Shown: positions 15,096 to 24,225, numbered from the stretch's first letter. The stretch is DNA of 26,462 nucleotides from JBELMB01 sp042088665 (GCA_042088665.1 JBELMB010000062.1:1-26462); one strand, 5' to 3'. The notes: a model not told the origin generated them from the sequence alone. Made by a program: numbers and translations.

Positions 15096-16979
15096 ATGAA
15101 TACCCTTATATACCGGACATCCGCGAAGTTCGTCATCCTTTTCCTGTCAGTGTTATTTTCACTGTATCACCTGTATTTCGGGTACTATCCTGCACCCGGT
15201 GCAATGAACTTCAGGTTGACGCATGTATGTCTTGCGCTGACACTGTGTTACCTGTTGTTCCCGGCAAGTGGCGAAATAGCCTCGACAAGCGCCCGGCGCC
15301 TCGACGCCGCTACGCGCATGGTAGCCGCGGGACTGAGCGTGGCGATCCTGATCTACGTCATCCGGGATTCGGACGCTTTCCAGATGCAAACCGGATATTT
15401 ATCGACTTCCGATGTCGTTATGGGCACCATCTTGATCGTCCTGGTGCTTGAGGCCACACGCCGCGCGGTTGGCATCGCGATGATGCTTCTGGCCGTTCTG
15501 CTGATGGTTCATGCCCTGACATCCAGCGCCCTGCCCGGAATCCTGGGCGGAACCAGCGTCAGCTGGAAGGCTTTTGTCGACACCAATTTCGTCCAGACCT
15601 CTGGCCTGCTGGGCATACCCGTTTCCGTTACCGCAGGCTATGTGGTGTTGTTCCTGTTTTTCGGGGCGCTGCTCCTGAAAACCGGAGTGGGCAAGTTGTT
15701 GATGGATATCGCCACGGCAGCGACCGGACAATATTCCGGCGGTCCGGCAAAGGCGGCGGTGGTTTCCAGTGCATGCACCGGGACGATCAGCGGCAGCGTG
15801 ATCGCCAACGTCGTGACGACCGGCGCCGTAACCATTCCCCTGATGAAGCGCAGCGGTTACAAACCCGAACTCGCCGCCGCGATTGAGGCCTCTTCCTCGA
15901 CCGGCGGGGTCATCATGCCGCCCGTCATGGGTGCAGCGGCCTTTATTCTGGCCCTATTTGCCGGCGTTCCCTACCGGGAGGTCATGCTCGCCGCTGCCAT
16001 CCCGTCAGTACTATATTTCTGGTCGCTTTTCGTAACTGTCCATCTGGAGGCGAAGAAGGCCGGTGTGGGGGCGCTGCCGGAAAGCGAGATACCCCAGCTT
16101 TGGCCGCTACTGCGAACACGGGGTTATATGCTGCTGCCGATCGTCGTCATTACAACTATCCTCATCATGGGATACACCCCTACGATCGCAGCATTCTACG
16201 GATGTGTGGCCACGATCGCGCTGTCTTATGTTCGCCGCGAAACACGGCTGACATTTCACGGGTTCGTAGAATGCCTGGAAGATACCGCGCGCGCCGCCGT
16301 TCCCGTAGTGATGGCCTGTGCGACAGCAGGCATCATCGTGGGAGCCGTGATGATGTCCGGCCTTGGCCTCAGGATCAGTGGGCTCATTCTGGAACTGTCC
16401 CATGGCAGCCTGCTGCCGTCGCTCCTGTTGACTGCTGTCGCGGCAATCATCTTGGGCATGGGAATGACGACGACGGCGGTTTATGTCACCTTGGCGGCCC
16501 TCATTATTCCGGGCCTCGAACGGACCGGGGTCGAACCCCTGGCAGCCCATATGTTCGTGCTTTATTTTGGCGTGGTTTCCTATGTCACCCCCCCGGTTGC
16601 ACTCGGTGCCTTTGCCGCGGCCGGTGTGGCGGGGACAAAGCCCGGACACACAGCACTGATCGCATTCAGGGTGGCAGCCGCCGGCTTCATCGTTCCGTTC
16701 ATGTTCGTCTATGGGCCGGAATTGCTGCTGATAGGCGCCCCCGGTTCCATCGCCTTGGCCATCGCTACCGCCCTTCTGGGGGTAACGAGCCTGTCGGCCG
16801 CCCTGTGTGGGTGGATGTTCTGCGCGCTGCACTGGGTGGAGCGGATCGCACTGTTGTGTGCTTCCATTTTGCTGATGTTTTCGGGCTGGGCGACAGACAT
16901 TCTCGGCCTTCTGGTCCTGCTCTGCATGTTTCTGGTTCAACGTTATAGAACGCAGCCTGGCACGGAACACAGCACATGA
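15096..16979 (+). CDS. TRAP transporter permease, DctQ-DctM fused type
   Basis: 627-residue inner-membrane protein, the translocating part of the TAXI-TRAP importer driven by an ion gradient. It is hydrophobic through most of its length, with an N-terminal DctQ-like part and a large DctM part. Family segments are SSACTGTISGSVIANV (224-239) and STGGVIMPPVMGAAAF (268-283), with a related ATAGIIVGAVMMSGLG repeat later and YFGVVSYVTPPVALGAFAAAGV near the C-terminus. These are the substrate-loop motifs of the DctM fold. The ribosome site (GGTGA) is modest. The size fits fused permeases associated with TAXI receptors. It is followed at 57 bp by the small membrane protein. Confidence 0.95.
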   Translation: MNTLIYRTSAKFVILFLSVLFSLYHLYFGYYPAPGAMNFRLTHVCLALTLCYLLFPASGEIASTSARRLDAATRMVAAGLSVAILIYVIRDSDAFQMQTGYLSTSDVVMGTILIVLVLEATRRAVGIAMMLLAVLLMVHALTSSALPGILGGTSVSWKAFVDTNFVQTSGLLGIPVSVTAGYVVLFLFFGALLLKTGVGKLLMDIATAATGQYSGGPAKAAVVSSACTGTISGSVIANVVTTGAVTIPLMKRSGYKPELAAAIEASSSTGGVIMPPVMGAAAFILALFAGVPYREVMLAAAIPSVLYFWSLFVTVHLEAKKAGVGALPESEIPQLWPLLRTRGYMLLPIVVITTILIMGYTPTIAAFYGCVATIALSYVRRETRLTFHGFVECLEDTARAAVPVVMACATAGIIVGAVMMSGLGLRISGLILELSHGSLLPSLLLTAVAAIILGMGMTTTAVYVTLAALIIPGLERTGVEPLAAHMFVLYFGVVSYVTPPVALGAFAAAGVAGTKPGHTALIAFRVAAAGFIVPFMFVYGPELLLIGAPGSIALAIATALLGVTSLSAALCGWMFCALHWVERIALLCASILLMFSGWATDILGLLVLLCMFLVQRYRTQPGTEHST

Positions 16980-17036
16980 CAGCAGTCAGTTCCATCCCCG
17001 GTTCCTGCACAAAACAGACCTGCACGAGGTAAGCCC

Positions 17037-17291
17037 ATGAAAACGATGGCATCCATTCTCTGCTTGGCCGTTGTGGGCCTGACCTCGGTCTATGTCGGCG
17101 AAAGAAGCCTCTTCTTTACCGACTACCTCAAGTTCCTGGCGATCTTCGCTGTGCTGGCATTGCTTGTCACAGCGACAGCTTGCTGGACGGGGGTGATCTC
17201 GGTGGCGGATGACAGAGCCGGGCAAGACGACACCTATCGCAATCGCACCGGGAACGGTGCCCACTCGAATACGGATACTGATGATGTTTGA
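17037..17291 (+). CDS. Small hydrophobic protein of the TRAP operon, unknown function
   Basis: 84 residues, not recognised. Two hydrophobic stretches (residues about 5-20 and 30-52) suggest a two-pass inner-membrane protein or a signal anchor, followed by a polar, Asp/Asn-rich tail. A GAGGTAAG ribosome site precedes the ATG. The stop codon overlaps the start region of the following CoA-transferase (ATGATGTTTGA), so the two are translationally coupled. Its place between permease and CoA-transferase suggests an accessory role with the transporter (inference). It is not a DctQ homologue by any motif I can see, and the permease already contains that part. Confidence 0.7.
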   Translation: MKTMASILCLAVVGLTSVYVGERSLFFTDYLKFLAIFAVLALLVTATACWTGVISVADDRAGQDDTYRNRTGNGAHSNTDTDDV

Positions 17292-18540
17292 CCGCGATCT
17301 CATAGACTCCCTTCCTGACACGGCCCAGGTAAACGACAAAGCTCCCCTGAGCGGTATTCTGGTCTTGGATCTCACACATTATCTGGCTGGCCCCCTGGCA
17401 AGCATGTTCCTGGCCGACATGGGGGCTACGGTGGTCAAGATAGAATCCCCGGGCGGCGATCGCTTCCGCTCCTATCCGCCCCATGATGAGGAGGCCCCCG
17501 ACGAAGGGGCAGCATATCTCTGGGCGAACCGTAACAAGCTCGGCATGGAAATCGACCTGAAACATCCAGAAGGGAAAAAGGCCATTCTTGCCCTGCTGCA
17601 AAACGCGGATGTGTTGATCGAGAATTTCTCAAGCGGAGTGATGAAACGTCTCGGTCTGGACTATGAAACGATCCGTCAGATCCGGCCTTCGATCGTGTAT
17701 TGCTCGGTTTCCGCCTATGGCAAAAACACCGAGTTCGCGGCCCGCCCCGGTTTTGACTCGGTCGTTCAGGCCGAAAGCGGGTTCGTCTCGATGAACGGCT
17801 ATGGTGACCGGGAAGGGGTGCGTACTGCTTCCTCGGTCATGGATATCGCTACCGCGCTGTTTGCTTCGAATGCCGTTCTTTCCGCGCTGTTGCGTCGACA
17901 GACAGCCGGGGAGGGAAGCCATGTAGAGGTACCGCTTTTCGGCAGCGCGCTTTCCATGACTGGATATGCGGCGATGCAGACGCTGTGCCGGGGTACATCC
18001 CCCGAACGTCATGGGAATACGAGCCCCGACAGTTGCCCGACCGGCGTTTTCCGCTGCAGGGACGCAAGTTTCTTCCTGCATTGCGGTAATTCCGAAATCT
18101 TCGCGCGCCTGTTTCGCGATGTGGTCGGGCGCGAGGACATCGCGACTTCGGACAAATACAGGACCGGTCCCGACCGTCTGCACCACCGCGAAGTATTGTT
18201 CGGGATCCTTGAACCCTTCTTTCTTGCCCTCGACTGGGACGATCTCAAATCGAAACTGTCCCGGGCACGTGTGCCGGCCGGAAAGGTGCGCGATCTCAAG
18301 GACGCCCTGCTCAGCAATGAGGCTAAATCCCTCGGGCTGGTTGGCAAGCTTGCACATCCGCAGCTTGGATGGGTGCCCAACATCCAGAGTCCCATTTTCT
18401 TCGACGGCAAGCTTGCCGGCGCGATGAGAGCGGCACCGATGCGGGGCGAGAACACATGGAAAGTACTGGAAGAACTGGCAGGATATTCCGACGAAGACAT
18501 CGATCGGGCTCGCAGCAGCGGCGCGTTCGACAAACTTTGA
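17281..18540 (+). CDS. CaiB/BaiF (family III) CoA-transferase, second copy
   Basis: 419 residues from the ATG at 17281, which overlaps the preceding stop codon; the frame extends upstream to 17209, but that part lies inside the preceding gene. N-terminal signature GILVLDLTHYLAGPLASMFLADMGATVVKIESP (residues 25-57), then NRNKLGMEIDLKHPEGK and SAYGKNTEFAARPGFD. The catalytic aspartate by alignment with formyl-CoA transferase is Asp188 in SSVMDIATAL. It is clearly a different lineage from the copy at 7614. Its position after a TAXI-TRAP importer and before an acyl-CoA dehydrogenase fits activation of the imported acid to its CoA thioester (inference). The likely CoA donor would be an intermediate such as succinyl-CoA or a later product. 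Confidence 0.93.
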   Translation: MMFDRDLIDSLPDTAQVNDKAPLSGILVLDLTHYLAGPLASMFLADMGATVVKIESPGGDRFRSYPPHDEEAPDEGAAYLWANRNKLGMEIDLKHPEGKKAILALLQNADVLIENFSSGVMKRLGLDYETIRQIRPSIVYCSVSAYGKNTEFAARPGFDSVVQAESGFVSMNGYGDREGVRTASSVMDIATALFASNAVLSALLRRQTAGEGSHVEVPLFGSALSMTGYAAMQTLCRGTSPERHGNTSPDSCPTGVFRCRDASFFLHCGNSEIFARLFRDVVGREDIATSDKYRTGPDRLHHREVLFGILEPFFLALDWDDLKSKLSRARVPAGKVRDLKDALLSNEAKSLGLVGKLAHPQLGWVPNIQSPIFFDGKLAGAMRAAPMRGENTWKVLEELAGYSDEDIDRARSSGAFDKL

Positions 18541-18593
18541 AGCGGCTTCGACGAATATTGTCCCTGCAAATCGCGAATAACAAAGGTTAGAAA

Positions 18594-19769
18594 ATGGCAC
18601 TTGACGACGATACCTTCAATCTTCTCCGAGCATCGGTCCAGCGGTTCGTGCGCGAACGTCTTATCCCGGCCGAGGATTATGTCGAGGAAAACGACAATAT
18701 CCCCGAGGAGATCGTTTCGGACATCAAGGAAATGGGTCTTTACGGGCTTTCGATCCCCGAGGAATACGGCGGTATCGGGCTGTCGATGGAGCAGGAAGCC
18801 GAACTCATCTATGATATCAGCCATACATCCTTCGCGTTTCGGTCACTGTTCGGAACAAATGTCGGGATCGGCTCGCAGGGAATTCTGATGGATGGCACCG
18901 CAGAGCAAAAGCAGACCTGGCTGCCGCGCTTCGCATCGGGCGAGATCACGGTTTCATTTGCCCTGACCGAACCCGAGGTGGGATCGGATGCCGCATCGCT
19001 GAAGACGCGTGCGGTGAAAGATGGCGATTTTTATGTCCTGAACGGGACGAAAAGATTCATCACCAATGCGAACCGTGCCGGTGCCTTTACGTTGATGGCC
19101 CGGACGGGCGAAGCGGGGGCCAAGGGTATTTCAGCCTTTATCGTTCCGGCGGGACTCGATGGTCTGACCATCGGCAAACACGATAAGAAAATGGGCCAGC
19201 GGGGCACCCGTACCGCTGATGTGATCCTCGAAGATGTTCGCGTACCGGCGGAAAACATTATTGGCGGGACTCCCGGAAAGGGATTTTACACCGCGATGAA
19301 GGTGCTTGACCGCGGCCGGCTGCATATCGCGACACAGGCCTGCGGAATGGCGGATCGTTTGATACGGGACGCCATGACATATGCCTTGGATCGAAAGCAG
19401 TTCGGTCAGCCGATCGCCAATTTCCAGCTTATCCAGGGCATGTTTGCCGACAGTCAAGCCGAACTCTTTGCTGCGAAATCCATGCTGATGAAAGCAGCTG
19501 CCCATTACGACAGCGTGCCCCCGGGCAGCCGGAACGACGAACTGAACATGGCCGCCGCCTGCACCAAGATGTTCTGCACCGAAATGGTCGGCCGAGTCGC
19601 CGACAGGGCCGTTCAGATTCACGGTGGTGCGGGTTACATAAGCGAATACAAGGCCGAGCGTTTCTATCGTGACGTACGGCTGTTACGCCTGTACGAAGGT
19701 ACCACGCAGATTCAGCAGATCATCATCGCCAAGCACTTGATGCGGCGGGACAACTCGATCTTCGGGTAA
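18594..19769 (+). CDS. Acyl-CoA dehydrogenase
   Basis: 391-residue FAD enzyme introducing a 2,3-double bond into an acyl-CoA and passing electrons to ETF. The N-terminal domain has YGLSIPEEYGGIGLS (50-64). The middle domain has FALTEPEVGSDAAS (122-135), the family's first signature, and GTKRFITNA. The C-terminal part has DRKQFGQPIANFQLIQGMFAD, the QIHGGAGYISEY second signature, and the catalytic base Glu368 in LYEGTTQIQ, in the usual C-terminal position of the main acyl-CoA dehydrogenase group. AAAGG precedes the start. It is the last gene of the rightward operon, 53 bp after the CoA-transferase, so its substrate is probably the CoA ester made there. EtfAB at 9330-11014 is a plausible acceptor. 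Confidence 0.95.
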   Translation: MALDDDTFNLLRASVQRFVRERLIPAEDYVEENDNIPEEIVSDIKEMGLYGLSIPEEYGGIGLSMEQEAELIYDISHTSFAFRSLFGTNVGIGSQGILMDGTAEQKQTWLPRFASGEITVSFALTEPEVGSDAASLKTRAVKDGDFYVLNGTKRFITNANRAGAFTLMARTGEAGAKGISAFIVPAGLDGLTIGKHDKKMGQRGTRTADVILEDVRVPAENIIGGTPGKGFYTAMKVLDRGRLHIATQACGMADRLIRDAMTYALDRKQFGQPIANFQLIQGMFADSQAELFAAKSMLMKAAAHYDSVPPGSRNDELNMAAACTKMFCTEMVGRVADRAVQIHGGAGYISEYKAERFYRDVRLLRLYEGTTQIQQIIIAKHLMRRDNSIFG

Positions 19770-19779
19770 CGCCTGTCCC

Positions 19780-19819
19780 CTGCTGGGCATGACAAGCACG
19801 TTGCGTCCATGCCCAGCGG
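19780..19819. terminator. Hairpin between convergent genes, possible bidirectional terminator
   Basis: GCTGGGCATG (19782-19791) pairs perfectly with CATGCCCAGC (19808-19817) around a 16-base loop; one G-U and one C-G pair extend it. It begins 10 bases after the acyl-CoA dehydrogenase stop, but no U-tract follows, so simple intrinsic termination is uncertain. Two further symmetric elements lie in the same gap: TGCATATATATGCA at 19858-19871 and CACAAG/CTTGTG at 19876-19895. Confidence 0.45.
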
Positions 19820-19948
19820 CCCCCGCGCGGTAGATCAGTTCTACTGCCTCGCTGCGCTGCATATATATGCACGACCACAAGCTTCTGATCTTGTGCGGAG
19901 CTGATCTGCAAGCGCGGCTTCAAAAAGGCGCAGCGCAGCCCATCTGAA

Positions 19949-21346
19949 TCAAACATTTTTCTGGACAGACACCAGGCTCTGGAATTCACGGATACCGTAC
20001 AGACCCATTTCGCGGCCACTGCCCGATTGATTAAATCCGCCAAACGGCGCACGGGGATTGAAGGGCGCTCCGTTCACGTCGATCTGACCTGCACGCAAAC
20101 GTTTGGTGATCGCATCGATGCGGGCAGCGTCGTTGCCCCAGATCGCGGCAGCCAGGCCGTAGTCAGTGCCGTTGGCCAGCTCGATCAGATCATCGTCATC
20201 GCCGTATCCCAGCACTACCAAGACGGGGCCAAAGACCTCATCCCGTGCAATTTCAGTGTTGGCGTTTTTTGACACAAACACGGTTGGCCGCACAAAAAAG
20301 CCGTCGTCTCTGCCCTCGGGGCGTCCTCGACCTCCGGAGATCAACGTGACAGCGTCATCCTTGTCCGCCCGAGTAATAAAACCCTGCACGCGGTCATATT
20401 GTACCTGCGAGATCACCGGACCAAGTCGCGCGGTCATCTTTTCAGCCAACGCGCCGATCTGCGCGGCTGCATCGTCCAGCATGGCGTTTGGTACGAGAAT
20501 CCGTGTCAGCGCGTTGCAGGTTTGACCGCTGTTTAGGAATCCGCCGTTAACCATTGATTTCAGCGCAATCTCCGGATCGGTATCGTCCAGCAGGATGCCC
20601 GCCGATTTTCCGCCGAGCTCTAGGGAGCAGGGCTTCAGCGCCTTGGCCGCTGCCTGCGCGATCGCGCGCCCACCCTCGACGGAGCCGGTAAAGGACACGG
20701 CATCAATGCTGGCATGATCAATCAACGCCGCGCCAGTCCTCGCGTCACCCGGCACTACGTTGACGGTGCCCGCCTGAGTGGTTTCCGCCAGGACTTCCAT
20801 TATCAGCGCATTCGTACGCGGGGTCAGATCGCTAGGTTTGACGACCAGTGTGCAACCGGCGGCGAGGGCAGCACCGATTTTTGCCATCGCCTGATGCAAA
20901 GGATAGTTCCACGGCGTAATCGCGGCCACTATACCGATTGGACGGTGTTGGATTGTCGAATGGGCAATGACCCCATCAGCCAGTGCGGTATCCAGATCGG
21001 CGGCAAAACCACGCAGCACATGTACGGGCAGTCCTGCCTGCACCGCGCGTGCAATCTTTTCGGGCGTGCCAACCTCGGCGCTGATCGCGGCGGCCAGATC
21101 CTCGGCGCGCTCGTCGATCTTGGCGGCCAGTGCCTCGATCACCTTGCGGCGGGTGTCGGCATCGGTCTGCGACCATGCGTTGTAAGCAATGCGGGCCGCG
21201 TTCACGGCGACATCGACATCTGCGGCATCGCCGTGGCGAGTGCAACGATCATCCTGTCCCGTCAGTGGGTTGGCAAGAATTGAGCTGCGGTTGCCCTTGA
21301 GCGAGCTGATCCTGCCGTTCACAAGAGCGGTCTCGTAAGTGTTCAT
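19949..21346 (-). CDS. Aldehyde dehydrogenase family protein
   Basis: 465 residues, with the complete catalytic set: Asn147 in PWNYP, Lys170 in VVKPSDLTP, Glu243 in LELGGKSAG and Cys277 in SGQTCNA. The C-terminal NPRAPFGGFNQSGSGREMG is a normal ending. The GQTCNA active site and GGFNQSG tail place it nearer the general/aromatic or betaine-aldehyde-like group than succinate-semialdehyde enzymes, but the substrate is open. AAAGGAT precedes the ATG. It is transcribed leftwards, convergent with the acyl-CoA dehydrogenase, and lies 245 bp downstream of the GabD-like gene on the same strand. That gap contains the palindrome GATCAAAGTTGATC (21361-21374) and could hold a separate promoter. Confidence 0.94.
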   Translation of the reverse strand: MNTYETALVNGRISSLKGNRSSILANPLTGQDDRCTRHGDAADVDVAVNAARIAYNAWSQTDADTRRKVIEALAAKIDERAEDLAAAISAEVGTPEKIARAVQAGLPVHVLRGFAADLDTALADGVIAHSTIQHRPIGIVAAITPWNYPLHQAMAKIGAALAAGCTLVVKPSDLTPRTNALIMEVLAETTQAGTVNVVPGDARTGAALIDHASIDAVSFTGSVEGGRAIAQAAAKALKPCSLELGGKSAGILLDDTDPEIALKSMVNGGFLNSGQTCNALTRILVPNAMLDDAAAQIGALAEKMTARLGPVISQVQYDRVQGFITRADKDDAVTLISGGRGRPEGRDDGFFVRPTVFVSKNANTEIARDEVFGPVLVVLGYGDDDDLIELANGTDYGLAAAIWGNDAARIDAITKRLRAGQIDVNGAPFNPRAPFGGFNQSGSGREMGLYGIREFQSLVSVQKNV

Positions 21347-21591
21347 AGCATATCCTTTCGGATCAAAGTTGATCTTGCAGGTCTTTTTTGCCTGTGAACT
21401 TCTTCACCAATATTCCGACGTACAACGCACGCCTTCTACTTAGCTTCGGGATTTTTTACCCCGTCTTGGTTAGGTCGTCCAACCGCGCCGCTCCACACGA
21501 CAAGCATCGAGCTGGGGTGTCGAAGGAGAATGGTTTGGTGACAATAGTCTCGGAACCCATCCCTGTATCAGATTTTGCGCTGAGCGGCGCC

Positions 21592-23040
21592 TCAGATGGC
21601 GCTGCAAAGGTATTTGAGCTCAAGATACTCCTCGATCCCGTATTTCGAGCCTTCCCGGCCTAGGCCCGACTGTTTGACCCCGCCAAAAGGGGCTACCTCA
21701 TTGGAGATTAGCCCGGTATTATGCCCGATCATACCATATTCCAGCCTTTCGGACACACGCACCACACGCCCGTGATCACGGGTGTAGAAATAGGCAGCCA
21801 GGCCGAAGATCGTGTCATTCGCCATGGCAATGGCCTCTTCCTCGGTGTCAAAAGCGAAGAGCGGGGCAAGGGGGCCGAAAGTCTCCTCGGTAGCGACTGC
21901 CATCTGTGGCGTGACACCCGTCAGTATCGCGGGTTCGAGAAACAACCCGCCAAGCCGCTTGCCGCCATGCATGAGATTTGCCCCTTTTTCAATCGCATCG
22001 GCGATATGGCTCTCGACCTTTTCAAGCGCCGTGGCCTCGATCAGCGGGCCGATGTCGGTATTCGCCTCGATGCCCGCACCGACACGCAGGGCGCGCACCT
22101 TCGCGGCAAGCTTTTCGGCAAAAGTATCGTAGACACCGCGTTGCACCAGAATACGGTTGGCGCAGACGCATGTTTGCCCAGCGTTGCGATATTTGGAAAT
22201 CATCGCGCCCTCCACGGCGGCGTCGAGATCGGCGTCTTCGAACACGATGAAGGGGGCATTACCACCGAGTTCGAGCGAGAGTTTCTTGATGGTACCGGCG
22301 CATTGCGCCATCAGCAGCCGCCCGACTTCAGTAGAGCCGGTGAAGGAAAGTTTGCGCACAACGTCGCTGTCGGTGAGCATTTTGCCGATCTTGGAGGCGT
22401 GCCCTGTGACGATCTGCAAAACGCCTGCTGGCAGGCCGGCACGGCAGGCGAGTTCTCCGAGCGCCAAGGCGGTGAGCGGGGTCAAATCGGCGGGGCGGAC
22501 GATCATCGAGCAGCCCGCGGCAAGAGCAGGCGCAGCCTTACGGGTGATCATCGCGGCGGGGAAGTTCCAGGGCGTGATTGCCGCCGTGACCCCGATGGGT
22601 AGACGCATGACAGTAATGCGTTGCTCTCGCTTGGGGGCGGGGATGGTATCGCCATAGATCCGCTTGGCCTCTTCGGCAAACCATTCGATGAAGGAGGCAG
22701 CATAGGTAATTTCCCCCCTCGCTTCCGTCAGTGGTTTGCCCTGCTCCAACGTCATGATCAGGGCAAGGTCCTCAGTGTGTTCGGTCAATAGATCAAACCA
22801 TCGGCGCAGCACGGCGGCACGCTCCTTCGCCGGCCGGATGGCCCAATCGGCCTGGGCGATGCGTGCGGCCTCGATCACCTGCGGAATTTCTTCGGGTGAC
22901 ATCACCGGGACACAGCCAATCACCGATCCGTCTGCCGGATTCGTGACGTCGAGGCTGGCGCCGGATTGCGCAAAGACCCACTCACCGTTCACGAGACAAG
23001 CCGATTTGAGGAGTCCGGTATCTTTCAAGGGAATGGGCAT
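21592..23040 (-). CDS. gabD: Succinate-semialdehyde dehydrogenase (GabD-like)
   Basis: Oxidises succinate semialdehyde to succinate, or a closely related semialdehyde such as glutarate semialdehyde. With the start at 23040 (MPIPLKDTGLLKSACLVNGEW) it has 482 residues, the same as E. coli GabD. Upstream in-frame starts (23085, 23115) lie in or beyond the operator-like palindrome and lack ribosome sites, although the one at 23040 is weak too. The catalytic residues are Asn159, Glu258 and Cys291 in the GabD hallmark NAGQTCVCANR (286-296). The C-terminal NTGLISNEVAPFGGVKQSGLGREGSKYGIEEYLELKY is almost GabD-identical. The usual cofactor-phosphate Lys is Arg182 (IVRPAD). It is divergent from the IclR-type regulator at 23166, which probably controls it. 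Confidence 0.93.
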   Translation of the reverse strand: MPIPLKDTGLLKSACLVNGEWVFAQSGASLDVTNPADGSVIGCVPVMSPEEIPQVIEAARIAQADWAIRPAKERAAVLRRWFDLLTEHTEDLALIMTLEQGKPLTEARGEITYAASFIEWFAEEAKRIYGDTIPAPKREQRITVMRLPIGVTAAITPWNFPAAMITRKAAPALAAGCSMIVRPADLTPLTALALGELACRAGLPAGVLQIVTGHASKIGKMLTDSDVVRKLSFTGSTEVGRLLMAQCAGTIKKLSLELGGNAPFIVFEDADLDAAVEGAMISKYRNAGQTCVCANRILVQRGVYDTFAEKLAAKVRALRVGAGIEANTDIGPLIEATALEKVESHIADAIEKGANLMHGGKRLGGLFLEPAILTGVTPQMAVATEETFGPLAPLFAFDTEEEAIAMANDTIFGLAAYFYTRDHGRVVRVSERLEYGMIGHNTGLISNEVAPFGGVKQSGLGREGSKYGIEEYLELKYLCSAI

Positions 23041-23078
23041 TTCGACATCCAGACTTTGGGCTTGCAGTTTTATAAGAT

Positions 23079-23113
23079 GTTCCATATAAGGAACGATATG
23101 CTGTATTTGGAAC
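23079..23113. promoter_or_regulatory. Operator-like palindrome between gabD and its divergent IclR regulator
   Basis: GTTCC-N6-GGAAC at 23079-23094, plus a further GGAAC at 23109-23113. A minus-strand TATAAA (23074-23069) next to it could be the gabD -10, placing the palindrome in the promoter spacer. Such palindromes are typical of IclR-family binding. Confidence 0.55.
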
Positions 23114-23165
23114 ATACCGGTGGATATTGGGTGATGTCAAGCAGCCGGTCATCCGGGGCCTGCGC

Positions 23166-23930
23166 ATGAGCGAGGCGGCTAAACGACGCGCCCCTGCCGC
23201 GGCAAGAGCGGTGAGCCTCCTCGACAGGTTGGCCACCAGCCCGGTGCCTATGGGCGTGTCGGAGCTGGCTCGCGACCTTGAGGTACCGAAAAGCTCTATT
23301 TACGGTCTCTGCGAGACATTGGTGGAAGTGGGCGTGCTCTTTGCAACACCCACCGGCTACAGTCTGACCCAGCATTGCCTGAGATGGAGCGCGGCCTATC
23401 TCAAGCGCTCGTCGTTGGCGTCGGAATTTAGCAGGATCATCGACGGCGATCCCCGCCTTGCATCATATACGGTTACGCTTTCGTCGCTCGACGACGATCA
23501 GGTCGTGTATCTGGCCTGCCAGAACTCGGAAAAGCCCCTGGGCTTCACCTTTCAGATCGGCATGCGTCTACCCGCGATCTATTCTGCGACCGGCAAGGCG
23601 ATGCTGTCTTTCTTGCCTGCACCGCAACGTGCGGCCTTTCTAGATCGGCCGTGGCCAGCCCCCCTTACGGTGAAGAGTGTCCGTGACGCGGCGAGCTTTG
23701 AGGCCGCCAGTAAAAAGTGTCGGGAAAAGGGATACGCATTAGATGACGGCGAGATTCGCGAAGGTATGGTTTGCGTCGGCGCTCCGATCTTCGGGCAAGA
23801 CGGGCTGCCGGTGGGGGGCCTTGCGATATCCATGACGAGTGTGGAGGCCACCCCGGAAACACGAGAAAACCTTGGCAAAATCATCCTGGAAATCGGAACT
23901 TCGCTTTCGTGCAGCAGGCCCGCCACGTAA
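23166..23930 (+). CDS. IclR-family transcriptional regulator
   Basis: 254 residues from the ATG at 23166, normal for the family; a TTG at 23127 would add 13 residues without a better ribosome site. The N-terminal winged helix-turn-helix (AARAVSLLDRLATSP, then GVSELARDLEVPKSSIYGLCETLVEVGVL, residues about 30-58) is followed by a full effector domain with LPAIYSATGKAMLSFLP and the family ending VGAPIFGQDGLPVGGLAISMTS. It is divergent from the GabD-like gene, 125 bp apart, with an IclR-like palindrome between them, so it probably regulates that gene and itself in response to a pathway intermediate. It is full length, unlike the compact IclR at 12969. Confidence 0.92.
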   Translation: MSEAAKRRAPAAARAVSLLDRLATSPVPMGVSELARDLEVPKSSIYGLCETLVEVGVLFATPTGYSLTQHCLRWSAAYLKRSSLASEFSRIIDGDPRLASYTVTLSSLDDDQVVYLACQNSEKPLGFTFQIGMRLPAIYSATGKAMLSFLPAPQRAAFLDRPWPAPLTVKSVRDAASFEAASKKCREKGYALDDGEIREGMVCVGAPIFGQDGLPVGGLAISMTSVEATPETRENLGKIILEIGTSLSCSRPAT

Positions 23931-24225
23931 TATCGGGCATACAGATACGTATCGAGCTGATCTTTTGATCTACTCCTCCCGGAAAGCCAGTTTGACAGTT
24001 AAGGCATGATGGGATGGACCTAAGTCGGGATCTGGCGGGCGGTATATACTGTCGGCCATCAGCGCTGTGGCCACCGACTTGATGCTGGTTCGGTGCAATT
24101 CCGATGTGCCCATCTCATTGGCGTGTTTGGCGGCCGCCAGCGACTGTCCAGACCACGATATCATCGGAACCGCGTCCCTGCGGGACCCCGGGGAGTTCGC
24201 GATGAGGCAGGCAAGGGAATCCGGA
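23931..24225. other. Intergenic stretch without recognisable gene
   Basis: Lies between the IclR stop and the NnrU remnant. Short frames occur on both strands, but none has a convincing ribosome site or family resemblance. I see nothing functional here; it is probably part of the decayed region continuing to 24928. Confidence 0.4.

Noticed and set aside
16100..16970. Frames of about 280 codons on both strands within the TRAP permease gene
   Set aside because: Out-of-frame or antisense readings rich in Arg, His and Cys; the permease frame carries all conserved motifs.
17281..18540. Loss of the catalytic Asp in the second CoA-transferase (HVEVPLFG where other members have Asp or Glu)
   Set aside because: Counting against formyl-CoA transferase puts the catalytic Asp169 in the GAALGDS segment, which aligns with Asp188 in SSVMDIATAL. 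The residue is present.
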